Source: JABDJZ01 sp047619685 (GTDB lineage Bacteria; Bacteroidota; Rhodothermia; Rhodothermales; UBA10348). Taken from it: 64,000 nucleotides of DNA. Location: NCBI GenBank assembly GCA_047619685.1, contig JBLHLC010000013.1, forward strand, positions 1 through 64,000, read 5' to 3'. Within the stretch, counting starts at the first letter, position 1; every line of letters begins with the position of its first letter. The notes beneath the pieces are model-generated. The model saw only the letters and a list, made by a program, of their open reading frames with translations. It ran no database searches and was not told the origin of the DNA. This document shows, piece after piece, positions 1 through 8,884 of this stretch. The translations under genes and the position numbers were made by a program.

Positions 1-44
1 GCAGATTTGCCGTTGGTTACAATGAGTCCCGTTTGCCCACCCTC

Positions 45-575
45 ATGGTTAATCTCGCCAGCATTATCGGTTACATCGGCGTAGCCACCAACACCGTGTG
101 GCCGTTTTTTCGGACCCGCGCTGTGATGCTATCTCTGCAGGCGTTCGGCGCGTTCATCTTCGCCACCCATTTCGGCCTTCTGGGGGCAAATACCGCCATG
201 CTGCTCATGGTCGCGGCAGGCCTTCAGGCACTCGTTGCCATTCCGCTCGAGGACAGGCCGGGCTTTCGCCGGATCTACATTGCCACCCTCCCGGTTATCG
301 CACTGTTGATGCTGCTCTCCTGGCAAGGGTTGTCTTCACTCTTTGCGGCTTTTGGGATGGCGATGATCAGCCTGGGCCGTTACCAGGTGAACCTGATCCG
401 CTTCCGAATTTTCTTGGTGGGATGTGTTCCGTTCTGGATTGTCCACAACGTCATGGTCTGGTCCGTCCCTGGCCTGACCTCTGATGCGCTAACCATATCG
501 ACGGGGTTGTGGGGTCTGTATCTGGCCGTGCGCCGGGAGAAAGAGGCGGCTGAATTGGGGCTATCGGCGGACTGA
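45..575 (+). CDS. YgjV-family inner membrane protein
   Basis: A 176-residue, very hydrophobic protein with about five or six predicted membrane segments. It starts with an IIGYIGVATN segment and contains GRYQ near residue 115 and WIVHN near residue 138, which resemble the Imp-YgjV family of small bacterial inner membrane proteins. No biochemical function is established for that family. I chose the ATG at 45 because the family homology begins there. A TTG at 33 is also possible, and the frame has no stop back to the left window edge, so a longer protein cannot be excluded. The tail is charged (RREKEAAELG) and probably cytoplasmic. Nothing in the context suggests a role. Confidence 0.65.
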   Translation: MVNLASIIGYIGVATNTVWPFFRTRAVMLSLQAFGAFIFATHFGLLGANTAMLLMVAAGLQALVAIPLEDRPGFRRIYIATLPVIALLMLLSWQGLSSLFAAFGMAMISLGRYQVNLIRFRIFLVGCVPFWIVHNVMVWSVPGLTSDALTISTGLWGLYLAVRREKEAAELGLSAD

Positions 576-592
576 GTGAACTTGCGCCAGGA

Positions 593-1627
593 TTAGCCAG
601 CCAGCTCCTTCCTCACCATGGGCGCAACTTTTGTCCCGAATAACTCGATGGCCCTCAGCATTTGGGGCCGCGGAATGGTGCCGACGCTTAGCTGAATCAA
701 CGTGCGATCATGCCCGAATACCCGGTGTTGGCGCAGGATTTTTTCGGCTACCTGCTCCGGATTCCCAAGGAAGATCGCGCCGTCCGGACCGGCCTCGTGA
801 TCGAAATGCGCCCGCGTCATGGGTGCCCATCCTCGCTCCCGACCAATTCTGTTCATGGTCTGCGCAGTCGGCCCGTACGCCAGGTCACCGGCTGCTTTGG
901 CATCGTCCGCCAGGAATCCATGCACGTTCAGGCTCATGGGCACCGTGGCTGGATCGTACCCGGCCTCGCGCAGGGCCTCCCGGTAGATATCGGCAAAACC
1001 CTTGAACCTGGCCGGATTACCTCCAAGAATGGCCAACGCCAGTGGCAAACCGAGACTGCCCGCCCGAACCGCGGAAGAAGGTGTCCCCCCCACGGCAAGC
1101 CAAACGGGTAGCTGTGCCTGGTGTGGCCTGGGATAAACGCCGAGGTCGTTGATTGACGCGCGGTGCTTTCCCTCCCAGCTGACGAACGTGGATTCCCGCA
1201 GCCTGAGCAGCAACTCAAGGTTCTCCGAAAACAGCTCGTCATAGTGCGCCAGGTCCAGACCAAACAACGGGAACGACTCGATAAACGAACCCCTTCCGGC
1301 CATGATCTCGGCCCTGCCCTCTGAAATGAGATCCAATGTGGCGAACTCCTGAAAGACGCGCACTGGATCATCGGAACTCAGTACCGTAACCGCGCTGGAC
1401 AATCTGATCCGCTTGGTCTGCGCAGCTGCGGCCGCCAAGATGGTCGCCGGGTTTGAAGCCAGGTATTCTGGCCGGTGATGCTCACCGATCGCGAACACAT
1501 CGAGCCCTACCTCCTCTGCGAGGCGAACTTCTTCCAGCAGGTCCTGCATCCGCTGCGTGGCCGATCTGGATATGCCTGTGACCGCGTCTGGCGTGTTTTC
1601 GGCAAACGTGTAGATTCCCAGTTCCAT
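593..1627 (-). CDS. LLM-class flavin-dependent oxidoreductase (luciferase-like)
   Basis: A 344-residue luciferase-like monooxygenase of the (beta/alpha)8 type that uses reduced FMN or F420. Visible family marks are [10 protein letters not shown] at the N-terminus, [11 protein letters not shown] near residue 45, the [12 protein letters not shown] strand-loop near residue 80, [15 protein letters not shown] near residue 105 and a [10 protein letters not shown] motif near residue 175. It most resembles the Atu2307/SP_0267 (LLM_2I7G) subgroup, whose substrate is unknown. The ATG at 1627 is preferred over a TTG nine bases upstream. It is divergent from the proline-racemase-like gene at 1730, leaving about 100 bp for two promoters. 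Length fits the family. Confidence 0.85.
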   Translation of the reverse strand: MELGIYTFAENTPDAVTGISRSATQRMQDLLEEVRLAEEVGLDVFAIGEHHRPEYLASNPATILAAAAAQTKRIRLSSAVTVLSSDDPVRVFQEFATLDLISEGRAEIMAGRGSFIESFPLFGLDLAHYDELFSENLELLLRLRESTFVSWEGKHRASINDLGVYPRPHQAQLPVWLAVGGTPSSAVRAGSLGLPLALAILGGNPARFKGFADIYREALREAGYDPATVPMSLNVHGFLADDAKAAGDLAYGPTAQTMNRIGRERGWAPMTRAHFDHEAGPDGAIFLGNPEQVAEKILRQHRVFGHDRTLIQLSVGTIPRPQMLRAIELFGTKVAPMVRKELAG

Positions 1628-1729
1628 GAGTCCCAAGTCTGTGTTTTTGAAGGTAGGCCCCTGTAGTGCCTCATCTGCGACTCGCGTTACAGTCAGGTCA
1701 AATGATCACGAGTTTCCATTGCTGATAGA

Positions 1730-2761
1730 ATGAGAACTAGCCGGGTTATTCACGTTGTCAGTTGCCATGCCGAAGGTGAGGTTGGCGACGTTATTGTCGG
1801 GGGTGTCGCGCCGCCTCCCGGAGACACGCTTTGGCAGCAGCGTGCCTTCATTGCCGCGGATAATGAGCTACGTCAGTTTGTCCTCAACGAACCCCGAGGT
1901 GGGGTATTCCGACACGTCAACCTCCTCGTCCCCGCCCGGGACCCTCGGGCCCAGATGGGCTGGATAATCATGGAGCCGGAAGACACGCCGCCCATGTCGG
2001 GCTCCAACTCCATTTGTGTGGCCACCGTTCTTCTGGATAGCGGGATTCTCCCCATGGAAGAGCCCGAGACGCTGCTCGTTCTGGAAGCCCCTGGGGGATT
2101 GGTCAAGGCGAGGGCGGAATGCCGTAATGGCAAGGCCGAGAGAATCACGATCACAAACGTGCCGTCCTTTGCGGCCCGCGTCGGCGCCCCACTTGAGGTG
2201 GCCGGTCTCGGGACGCTCAGCGTAGACACCGCTTACGGGGGCGACAGCTTTGTCATCGTGGACGCGGAGCAATTGGGCTTCGCCATCGAGCCGTCGGAGG
2301 CCCGCCAACTTGCGGAGGTCGGGATGCAGATCACCACCGCGGCCAATGAGCAGCTAGGGTTTCATCATCCTGGTAACCCCGACTGGAAGCACCTTTCGTT
2401 TTGTCAGTTTGCGGGGCCCCTCGTCCAGGAGGGGGGTGCCTGGACCGGCCGTAACGCCGTTGCTATCAGGCCCGGGAAGATCGACCGGTCGCCGACCGGG
2501 ACGGGATGTTCTGCCCGGATGGCCGTTTTGCACGCAAGAGGCATCATGCAGGTGGGCGACCGCTACAACGCCCGCTCCATCATAGGCTCCGAATTCAGGT
2601 GCACCATCGAGAGTACCACGGACGTCTCGGGGCACCCCGCCATAATTCCGACCGTGTCGGGACGCGCGTGGATCACGGGTACCCATCAGCACATGCTGGA
2701 CCCGGATGACCCGTGGCCGCTGGGTTACCGGCTCTCGGACACGTGGCCTGAGTTGGGGTAG
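1730..2761 (+). CDS. proline racemase superfamily, probable trans-3-hydroxy-L-proline dehydratase
   Basis: A 343-residue cytoplasmic enzyme of the proline racemase / hydroxyproline epimerase superfamily. These enzymes use two residues facing each other across the substrate alpha carbon. Here the first catalytic position, normally Cys in an MCGH motif, is Ser90 in MSGSN. The second is Cys260 in GTGCSAR. A Ser/Cys pair is known for bacterial trans-3-hydroxy-L-proline dehydratases, whereas true racemases and 4-hydroxyproline epimerases carry Cys/Cys. I therefore infer dehydration of trans-3-hydroxyproline to an imine that becomes pyrroline-2-carboxylate. No other hydroxyproline catabolic gene is adjacent. 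A convergent inverted-repeat element follows the stop. The family call is firm; the substrate is inferred. Confidence 0.82.
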   Translation: MRTSRVIHVVSCHAEGEVGDVIVGGVAPPPGDTLWQQRAFIAADNELRQFVLNEPRGGVFRHVNLLVPARDPRAQMGWIIMEPEDTPPMSGSNSICVATVLLDSGILPMEEPETLLVLEAPGGLVKARAECRNGKAERITITNVPSFAARVGAPLEVAGLGTLSVDTAYGGDSFVIVDAEQLGFAIEPSEARQLAEVGMQITTAANEQLGFHHPGNPDWKHLSFCQFAGPLVQEGGAWTGRNAVAIRPGKIDRSPTGTGCSARMAVLHARGIMQVGDRYNARSIIGSEFRCTIESTTDVSGHPAIIPTVSGRAWITGTHQHMLDPDDPWPLGYRLSDTWPELG

Positions 2762-2780
2762 TCTCGCAGACCTGGTGCGT

Positions 2781-2949
2781 TCTAGAAGCCTGTTGAATAA
2801 GTGGAGTATGCCAGGCTACGAGCGCCGGGATGCCAGATGTAAGGCGTCCTGACGAGTAATGGCACCGCCATTGCGAGGAGGGGCAACACCGCAGATGGCG
2901 TTCCGCCGCCGTAGAATGGCGTGCGCCACTTGTTCAACAGGCTTCTAGA
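2781..2949. repeat. 169-bp near-perfect inverted-repeat element between convergent genes
   Basis: Arms 2781-2804 and 2926-2949 are complementary at 23 of 24 positions, beginning TCTAGAAGCCTG. Beyond them complementarity continues weakly inward (CTACG and GCCA/TGGC blocks still pair, several through G-T), so nearly the whole element can fold into one imperfect hairpin. It sits between the ends of the gene at 1730-2761 and the glycosylasparaginase gene. The right arm supplies the TAG stop codon of the latter. It may be a small non-autonomous transposon-like element (MITE) or a bidirectional terminator. No target duplication is obvious. Confidence 0.7.
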
Positions 2950-3940
2950 TCCTGCTGCTGGAATCAATCAGCTGATTCCCGCCGGACGGGGTCTGGACGG
3001 CAAAGTTGAACCCGGGCGCTATGCAATAGGCCCCGTACTCACCGGTCTTGCTGAGCGCAAGAAAGCCCACCTGGATCTCCCGCCAGTCCGGGTTCTTCTG
3101 GATGACCCGCTCCACGGCCAGTCTGCAGGCATCCTCGGGGCCGTGGCCCTGACGCATGAACTCCACTACCAGAAAACACCCTACCGCGCGGATGACGGCT
3201 TCTCCCCAGCCGGTGGAAGTGGCACCACCCACTTCGTTATCCACGTAGAGACCCGCACCGATGATGGGGGAATCGCCGACCCTTCCATGATACTTGTACG
3301 CCGCTCCGCTGGTGGTACAGGCGCCCGCCAGGTTACCGTGGGAATCCAGAGTCAGCATCCCGATGGTGTCATGGTTTTCAACGTTGATCGGCGGGCGCTC
3401 CGGCCCATTCTCTGCCTTCCATTGCTCCCAACCAAGACGCGAGCCCTCCGTGAGGAGATCTTCCTCCTGGAATCCCTGGTCCTTCGCAAAATCCAGGGCT
3501 CCCTGACCCACCAGCATGACGTGCGGTGTTTGCTCCATCACCCGCCTGGCTACCGAAACAGGGTGCTTGATCCCCTGCAGGAAGGCCACAGACCCGCACC
3601 GACCCATGTGGTCCATGATGCATGCATCCAGCGTGACCTTGCCGTCCCGGTCCGGCATACCGCCATACCCGACGGTGGTGATGGTTGGATCACCCTCGGG
3701 AACGCGCACGCCGGCCTCCACGCCATCCAGGGCCGATCCGCCGCCTTCCAGGACTTTCCAGGCGGCCTCATTGGCCGGCAGTCCGTGCACCCAGGTAGAG
3801 AGTGCGACCGGCTTCACGGTGGCGGCCGGCCCGCCGGGGCGCTGAGAATCGTCGGACGGCTCCGCACATCCCCCCAGGACGGATGGTACCAGAGCGGCAC
3901 CCAGGGCTGTTTTCTTGATGAAAGAGCGGCGGTTGGACAT
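2945..3940 (-). CDS. N4-(beta-N-acetylglucosaminyl)-L-asparaginase / isoaspartyl peptidase, exported
   Basis: A 331-residue Ntn-hydrolase of the glycosylasparaginase family. It begins MSNRRSFIKKTALG, a twin-arginine signal, followed by a lipobox ending LGGC, so it is probably a Tat-exported lipoprotein. The autocleavage and nucleophile site is NHDTIGML with Thr192. Upstream TTVGYGGMPD and DACIMDHMGRCGSVA blocks are typical of the alpha chain, and GTTSG-like (CTTSGAAYK) and GAGLYVDN blocks of the beta chain. I start at 3940: the longer frame to 4024 would run through the neighbouring terminator hairpin and has no signal peptide at its end. The C-terminus SSSRI and the stop lie at the edge of the inverted repeat 2781-2949. 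Confidence 0.85.
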   Translation of the reverse strand: MSNRRSFIKKTALGAALVPSVLGGCAEPSDDSQRPGGPAATVKPVALSTWVHGLPANEAAWKVLEGGGSALDGVEAGVRVPEGDPTITTVGYGGMPDRDGKVTLDACIMDHMGRCGSVAFLQGIKHPVSVARRVMEQTPHVMLVGQGALDFAKDQGFQEEDLLTEGSRLGWEQWKAENGPERPPINVENHDTIGMLTLDSHGNLAGACTTSGAAYKYHGRVGDSPIIGAGLYVDNEVGGATSTGWGEAVIRAVGCFLVVEFMRQGHGPEDACRLAVERVIQKNPDWREIQVGFLALSKTGEYGAYCIAPGFNFAVQTPSGGNQLIDSSSRI

Positions 3941-3999
3941 GGCTTCGGACTCAGGTTGGGGGGCTGCAGTATAGTGGCTGACAAAAAACAGAAGGGCAC

Positions 4000-4036
4000 A
4001 AAAAGTGGGCGCCCTTCTCCCCAAGGAAGAGCGCCC
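4000..4036 (-). terminator. rho-independent terminator after the porin-like gene
   Basis: On the minus strand, 4036 to 4007 forms a stem (GGGCGC pairs with GCGCCC, then CTTC/GAAG with one mismatch). It is followed by TTTTT at 4004-4000 and a second T-run further on. It lies just beyond the stop at 4079 of the minus-strand barrel gene and upstream of the glycosylasparaginase start at 3940. Confidence 0.6.
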
Positions 4037-4078
4037 ATCCGACCAAGAGCTTGCGCCAGGTGTCGAAAGAAACGGTAA

Positions 4079-5347
4079 CTAGAACGCTACCACTCCTTCG
4101 ATCATGAGCCCCTTGAACCTCCCCTCGCTGAATATGCTCGAGGTCGGATAGTCGTTGTAGTTCTGTGATACGTATTCCAGTTTCATCAGCACGTTTTCGG
4201 TCATGAACATGCCCGCTCCGATCTGAATGCGATCCACGCTGACGTCTGTGCCGTCACCAATCAGCTCTCCGCTGACCTGGTTGTAGCGGGCTGCTACGTA
4301 GAAGTCCTCGGAAGCCCCCAGGCGATAAATGAGGTCCGCCGCGAACTGCGTCACATCTTTGTCGCTCCCGGAGGCCGACTCAAAGGTTCCGAAGAACTCG
4401 AGGCCCTGGAATTTCACGAATGGGTTGATGACAAAAGCCTTGACGTCGTTCCGGAGACTGGGGTTGATGCGGCTTGACCAGTCACTGCCACCGAGAGTGT
4501 TGTAGTAGCGTGCGCCGCCACGGTCGCCTGAGAAGAGGGTGTTGCTGGCGGATTTGGCCGTCGAATACATCGAGCCCGTCAGCCGCACACGCAGATCGTC
4601 GTTGATCTGCTTGTCAACGCCCAGCTTGGCGATGATGGAAGGAGCGCGCTTGTTGTCATCGGCCACGTTGCCTTTGACTTCGCCGCCGGTCACGGCCAGC
4701 ATCCCGAGCAGTCCGTTCTTCTGGATGAATACCTCCATACCGATTTCTGTCGTGAAGGCTTCCATCAGGTAGTTGCCCACGAACGGGTTGTAGATGGCGT
4801 TTCCGTTGTCCGTCCGGCGGAGGTGTCCATCGCCGTAGTTGACTTCGAAGTGACCTGCACGGACGGTGGTGATTTCCATCAGGCTGCTTAGCGCCTCATT
4901 CTCCCAAGGGAGCTTGTCGATCTGCAGGAATCCACCCTTGACCCAGGTTTCCTGGTGGTGACGGGAGGAGAGATAAGAGACCAGGTTCACCTTGATGCCG
5001 TCTGCCAGCTGAACGTCAAAAACCAGATTCGCAGTGGCCAGATTGAAGCCTCCAGTGATGGCTTCGGGAGCATTCAGGTCGGTGCCGTCAACGATATTTG
5101 GCGTCGCTGAATTCTCGTTGGTCAGAGACTGGAACTGCTGCGCGAAGGCGCCGCCGATTTTCACGCCGAGGCCTTTGAAACCGACGTTGTCGGTCTTGCC
5201 GGGCTCGAACATGTTGATGCCTGCCTTACCAGCGGGGCGCGTGTACTGTGCCTCGGTGTTCTGGGCGCTAGCTGCGGGGGCCGACAGAGTGAGGGCCAGT
5301 ACAAGTGTGAGAAGAGTCGTCGCAATAAGTGAGAGTGTGCGTTTCAT
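4079..5347 (-). CDS. porin-like outer-membrane beta-barrel protein
   Basis: A 422-residue protein with a Sec signal peptide (MKRTLSLIATTLL, cleavage after ASAQ near residue 29). The mature part is rich in alternating hydrophobic/polar stretches such as AADLIYRLGASEDFYVAARY and ends MIEGVVAF, with a terminal Phe as expected for BamA-dependent insertion. It resembles phosphate-selective-porin-like barrels of Bacteroidota. Its ligand is unknown. The start at 5347 is supported by GGAGG placed seven bases upstream; an in-frame start 45 bp earlier has no signal peptide. It is the last gene of a minus-strand operon with two YceI proteins, followed by a terminator. That pairing suggests a role with the YceI cargo, which is an inference. 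Confidence 0.7.
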   Translation of the reverse strand: MKRTLSLIATTLLTLVLALTLSAPAASAQNTEAQYTRPAGKAGINMFEPGKTDNVGFKGLGVKIGGAFAQQFQSLTNENSATPNIVDGTDLNAPEAITGGFNLATANLVFDVQLADGIKVNLVSYLSSRHHQETWVKGGFLQIDKLPWENEALSSLMEITTVRAGHFEVNYGDGHLRRTDNGNAIYNPFVGNYLMEAFTTEIGMEVFIQKNGLLGMLAVTGGEVKGNVADDNKRAPSIIAKLGVDKQINDDLRVRLTGSMYSTAKSASNTLFSGDRGGARYYNTLGGSDWSSRINPSLRNDVKAFVINPFVKFQGLEFFGTFESASGSDKDVTQFAADLIYRLGASEDFYVAARYNQVSGELIGDGTDVSVDRIQIGAGMFMTENVLMKLEYVSQNYNDYPTSSIFSEGRFKGLMIEGVVAF

Positions 5348-5394
5348 TATTGTCCTCCAGGGAGGTATGGCTTGGGGATTCGTTAGGTTCAAGG

Positions 5395-6051
5395 TTAGCC
5401 GGCGGGTTGCGCCGACTCTCGACGTGCTCCAATCAGATCGAAGTGCACGTCGATTTCGTTGTGGACTTTGATGAGTCCAAACAATTTGGTTGGGGGGTCT
5501 ATCCCGAAATCGGTCAGAAGGAGGTCTTTGCTTCCTCGGAGGCGCAACAGGCCGCCGCTCAATACCTGTAGGGTCCCGGTGATGGTCACGCTCTCCGTGT
5601 GCCCCGCAATGGTCAAGCTGCCTGCAGCCTCGATCGGGACTCCTGCCACATCGCCTCTGTCGGGCAAAGCACCAGATTCGGAACGCTTGGAAGTACTGAT
5701 TGGGTCAAGCTCAAACCTGATTTCCGGAAACTCGTCGGAACGCAGCGAGCCGCGAAGGTCACGGGTGATGCGTCTGTCACCGCAATCAATGACGGCAACG
5801 GGCACACGCAGGTGGGCTTCCGCCATTCCTTGAGGTCCGGCGGCCTGGACTCCGGTGCCGACCAGCCGTTCGGGACCGGAGTCTGTGAGCCGCCCCTCTC
5901 CCCACACCGAGTCTACCCTGCAGACAAACTGGCTCACTGAGGAAGAACCCTCAATCCAGAACCTGCTGTCGGGGTGAGCCTCGATATTCGCCTGGGCGCT
6001 CGCCGACATCGTCAGCACTGTCAGCGCCACTATATGGAGTAGGATTCTCAT
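5395..6051 (-). CDS. YceI-family periplasmic protein
   Basis: A 218-residue exported protein with a Sec signal ending SASAQA near residue 20. The YceI-like lipocalin fold is seen from the opening FWIEGSSSVSQF strand, the LRSDEFPEIRFEL block near residue 105 (family form: DxFPxxxF), AGSLTIAGHTESVTITG near residue 145 and the final LTDFGIDPPTKLFGLIKVHNEIDVHFDL. YceI proteins bind isoprenoid or polyisoprenoid lipids in a long hydrophobic pocket. It lies 45 bp downstream of a second YceI gene and 47 bp upstream of the porin-like gene, all on the minus strand, so the three are probably one operon. The insertion around residue 130 (SKRSESGALPDRGDV) is longer than usual. Confidence 0.8.
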   Translation of the reverse strand: MRILLHIVALTVLTMSASAQANIEAHPDSRFWIEGSSSVSQFVCRVDSVWGEGRLTDSGPERLVGTGVQAAGPQGMAEAHLRVPVAVIDCGDRRITRDLRGSLRSDEFPEIRFELDPISTSKRSESGALPDRGDVAGVPIEAAGSLTIAGHTESVTITGTLQVLSGGLLRLRGSKDLLLTDFGIDPPTKLFGLIKVHNEIDVHFDLIGARRESAQPAG

Positions 6052-6096
6052 GGCCTCGTTGGCTGGATGAGTTGCCTTGTAGACGGGCTGGCTTGC

Positions 6097-6666
6097 CTAG
6101 AGGCTGGCTACCACGTTGAAGGCCACCGTGACCAGGTCACCGGTCTTGATGGTTCCCAACAGGGCCGTCGGTGGCTTCACGTTCAAGGTGGCCAGGCTCA
6201 TTTCGACAGAACCTTCCATGCGGGTTTTTCCGTCGGCGAAGGATCCTTCGAGTGGCACCATGATCTTAAACTGGTTACCGCCCAGCGATAGCGTGCCGGT
6301 TACGGTCCAAGCAGATCCTTCCGTGGTAATGGAGTCGGCCACGAACAGAACAGATGGGTGGTCATCGGCGGAGAGCGCGTCTCGGAGCTTCTTGTTCATG
6401 AGCCCCTTTCCGCATTCGATGTCGGAAATGGTTACGGACACTTCGCCACGCTGCGCTACGGGTGTGGCCGAAGTCGCGTCGACGGTTTCGACCCAGCCAG
6501 CGAGGTCTTCCGCCTCACAATGCCAGTCGTGAAGGGAGGAAGTCCCCGAAATGGTCATGCTGCTCTGGTCAGCACCAAAGGTGTAGCGAGCAGGCGCGTT
6601 TCCAGCTGTCAGGACCAGAACCGAAGTCAGGAAGGCTGGCAGTGCAAAAGAAAAGAGGTTCATCAT
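6097..6666 (-). CDS. YceI-family periplasmic protein, first gene of operon
   Basis: A 189-residue exported protein with signal peptide MMNLFSFALPAFL... ending near GNAPA. It shows the YceI pattern: YTFGADQSSMTISGTSSLHDWHCE at the start (SSLHDW is typical), ALSADDHPSVLFVADSI in the middle, TVTGTLSLGGNQFKI, and PTALLGTIKTGDLVTVAFNV at the end. It probably binds a lipid such as a polyisoprenoid in the periplasm. It is the first of three minus-strand genes (YceI, YceI, porin-like barrel). A start three bases later is equally possible. A candidate promoter lies upstream. Confidence 0.82.
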   Translation of the reverse strand: MMNLFSFALPAFLTSVLVLTAGNAPARYTFGADQSSMTISGTSSLHDWHCEAEDLAGWVETVDATSATPVAQRGEVSVTISDIECGKGLMNKKLRDALSADDHPSVLFVADSITTEGSAWTVTGTLSLGGNQFKIMVPLEGSFADGKTRMEGSVEMSLATLNVKPPTALLGTIKTGDLVTVAFNVVASL

Positions 6667-6698
6667 GGGGGTTGGGCTGTGTGCCGTTTGGGGCTACA

Positions 6699-6727
6699 CA
6701 AGCGTACGGACCTCGATTCCCGTCCAA
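6699..6727 (-). promoter_or_regulatory. candidate Bacteroidota-type promoter for the YceI operon
   Basis: On the minus strand TTG (6727-6725) is followed after 18 bases by TACGCTTG (6706-6699). This is close to the Bacteroidota consensus of TTG near -33 and TAnnTTTG near -7. It lies 33 bases upstream of the first YceI start. One mismatch is present, and other sites could serve. Confidence 0.3.
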
Positions 6728-6818
6728 TGGCGTGCCCGCCCTGCACGTGGCGGCAGAGAACCTAGCGTCGGGATGTCCGACTCTCCCCCGCAGCACTGTC
6801 CGTGTCCCCCTCGTGCCA

Positions 6819-6868
6819 GCGTAGGGTTAAACCCTACGCGCGTGGGCCGCCCCTCAGAGCGGCCCACG
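6819..6868. terminator. two adjacent perfect GC-rich hairpins, probable terminator
   Basis: Positions 6819-6828 and 6830-6839 are perfectly complementary around one central base. Positions 6841-6850 and 6859-6868 form a second perfect 10-bp stem with an 8-base loop. They lie between the 3' end of the minus-strand S15 peptidase gene and the YceI operon start. There is no T-run, so a rho-independent terminator is not proven; the first palindrome could also be an operator. Confidence 0.4.
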
Positions 6869-6934
6869 TCCCGGTCCCATCATGCTGCGAAGACCCCCGG
6901 ATGCGGACCAGCGACGCCCGGCACTCGCCCTCGT

Positions 6935-8785
6935 CTAGTTTGTCCCTTCTGGGCCCTTAAATCGCAGGGTACCGCCCACAACCGGGACCTGAATGGATGT
7001 CGCATCAAGGTCCATTGTGACCCTGGTTCCGGGTTTTGGTCTCAGGGTGAAGTCCCTATCACTGGACATGATCATCAACCCGATCTGTTGCCCCGCAGGA
7101 ATGATCTGGTCATCCGGCTGTAGGTCAAATGTGATCTCGCGGTACTCACCCGGCCTCAGGGGGCTACTCTCCCTGAGTGATCCTTGATTCTGTGGATCGG
7201 CCCATCCGCGCGTGATGAGGCCTCCCTGAGCCCGGCGGCCATCCGTCCATGGCAAGGAAACCAGGTAAACCGACAGATTCATCGCGGGCCGATCACTCCC
7301 CACCCGAATCGTAATGGAAGGAGTGCCAGAAATATGTGCGTCCTCAGCCAGGACGGGCGTAGTGTAAAGAAGGCGGTGCTCGGTCCATTCCGCCTTGGCC
7401 AACGTCTCCCCATCAAACGAGACGTCGTCCACCAGGGACTCCATCCCCTGACCGGATGCCGGTGCCAGGGTCAGTGCCCCGGCCCCTCGTCCACCAGCGG
7501 ACGGGTAAAGCGAGACAGGGGATGCCTTGGGGTTGGGGTAGTCGTCGTAGGGCGTGGGCTCCAGCCGGTCGGATCCTTGCCTCACGATCCAAGCCCCGGG
7601 GTCGTCTTCGACGCCGTTCTCGATACCATATAAGTAGTGCGTGAACCAGCGGTTCATCAGGCGCATGGGCGGCGGTCCGCCGTGCCCGCCCTGATGGTAG
7701 TACTGCTGGACGGGAACACCCTGCTTTTTGAGAGCCGCAACGATGCGTGTGCTATGCTCCGGCACCACATTCCAGTCGTTGAAGGCATGGGCCATCAGCG
7801 TAGCCGCCGTGACATTCTCGATCACGTTCAGATAGTCGCGGGATGCCCAGAAATCGTTGTAGTCGCCCGTGATGCGATCCTGGTTCTCAACCATGAGGCC
7901 GTCCCGAACCGTGGCGTTGCAATACTCACGTCTATCAGAATCGCGGCTGTGAATGAAATCATACAGCACATCAATGTCTTCACCAGCCCAGCCGCCTGGA
8001 TTCCTGACCAGCCCGTTTGACCTGTAGTAGTGGTAATAAGAGGTGTTTGGAGCCACCGGAATAATCGCCTTCAGGCCTTCCACGCCGGTGGTCGCCGCCG
8101 CCAGAGGAAGTGTCCCGTTATACGATGTCCCGGTCATGCCCACTATTCCCGTGGCCCATCCGGCTCGGACCTCTTCGCCCCCGGTAACCGCCGTAAATCC
8201 GCGCGCGCGCCCATTCATCCAGTCTATCACAGCCTTGGGTGCCAGCGATTCATTGATCCCTCCCACCGTCGGGCAGCCCTCCGAGAGGCCGGTACCCGGG
8301 GAAGAGGAATGCACTACCGCAAAACCCCGAGGCACCCAGTCTTCCACGAAACGACTCGATATTCCTGCGGGCGTTCCAGCCGAGGGGCGGGGCTGGTGCG
8401 TGCGGGCGGGCGGCGGCGCTCCGATCTCGTGGCTGATGTCCCAGAAGTGCTCGCGGGCGCCGGATGTCCCCGCGTAGTAGGGGCTTGAGCCATAGATGGC
8501 CGGTACCTTCAAGTCTGCCAACTCGGTCTGAGCTGGCCGGACGACGGCCACGTGGACACGGTCCATCCGGCCATCGCCATCCGAGTCAAACTCCGTCTCG
8601 ACCCAGAGCTCTTCGCGGATCCAGTGATCGCTGTCGGAGAACTCCTTGACAGGCTGGGCCTGACCGTCTTCAAAAACGGCGCGCGCGTTCAGGTATTCGG
8701 GAGTCGTCTGGTCTTGCCCGCAGGCGGACGCGGCGATGACTGCCAAGACTAAACAGAGCGGTAGAGTCCGATTCACAAGCTTCAT
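6935..8785 (-). CDS. S15 family Xaa-Pro dipeptidyl-peptidase / CocE-NonD hydrolase, lipoprotein
   Basis: A 616-residue alpha/beta hydrolase. The signal ends in a lipobox (VIAASAC, Cys22), so it is probably a membrane-anchored periplasmic protein. The catalytic triad is visible: Ser221 in GTSYNG, Asp337 in FNDWNV, His368 in HQGGHGG. After residue 430 comes the jelly-roll domain typical of PepX_C, with RPGEYREITFDLQPDDQ near residue 570. Members cleave Xaa-Pro from peptide N-termini; related CocE enzymes hydrolyse esters, so the exact substrate is open. The frame continues 150 codons further upstream, but that part lacks a signal peptide and would overlap the divergent dipeptidase gene, so the start is set at 8785. 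Confidence 0.85.
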   Translation of the reverse strand: MKLVNRTLPLCLVLAVIAASACGQDQTTPEYLNARAVFEDGQAQPVKEFSDSDHWIREELWVETEFDSDGDGRMDRVHVAVVRPAQTELADLKVPAIYGSSPYYAGTSGAREHFWDISHEIGAPPPARTHQPRPSAGTPAGISSRFVEDWVPRGFAVVHSSSPGTGLSEGCPTVGGINESLAPKAVIDWMNGRARGFTAVTGGEEVRAGWATGIVGMTGTSYNGTLPLAAATTGVEGLKAIIPVAPNTSYYHYYRSNGLVRNPGGWAGEDIDVLYDFIHSRDSDRREYCNATVRDGLMVENQDRITGDYNDFWASRDYLNVIENVTAATLMAHAFNDWNVVPEHSTRIVAALKKQGVPVQQYYHQGGHGGPPPMRLMNRWFTHYLYGIENGVEDDPGAWIVRQGSDRLEPTPYDDYPNPKASPVSLYPSAGGRGAGALTLAPASGQGMESLVDDVSFDGETLAKAEWTEHRLLYTTPVLAEDAHISGTPSITIRVGSDRPAMNLSVYLVSLPWTDGRRAQGGLITRGWADPQNQGSLRESSPLRPGEYREITFDLQPDDQIIPAGQQIGLMIMSSDRDFTLRPKPGTRVTMDLDATSIQVPVVGGTLRFKGPEGTN

Positions 8786-8884
8786 GTCTTCGGGGAAACT
8801 GTCAGGAATCCCCTTCAGCGGGGCCCGGTCTGCTGCAGTACCTTGAACCCAATCCACCGTTTCCCAGTCAGGGTGATATAAGAC

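Noticed and set aside
2921..4078. 385-residue plus-strand frame opposite the glycosylasparaginase gene
   Set aside because: It is antisense to a gene with clear family motifs and a Tat signal, and its own sequence has no domain.
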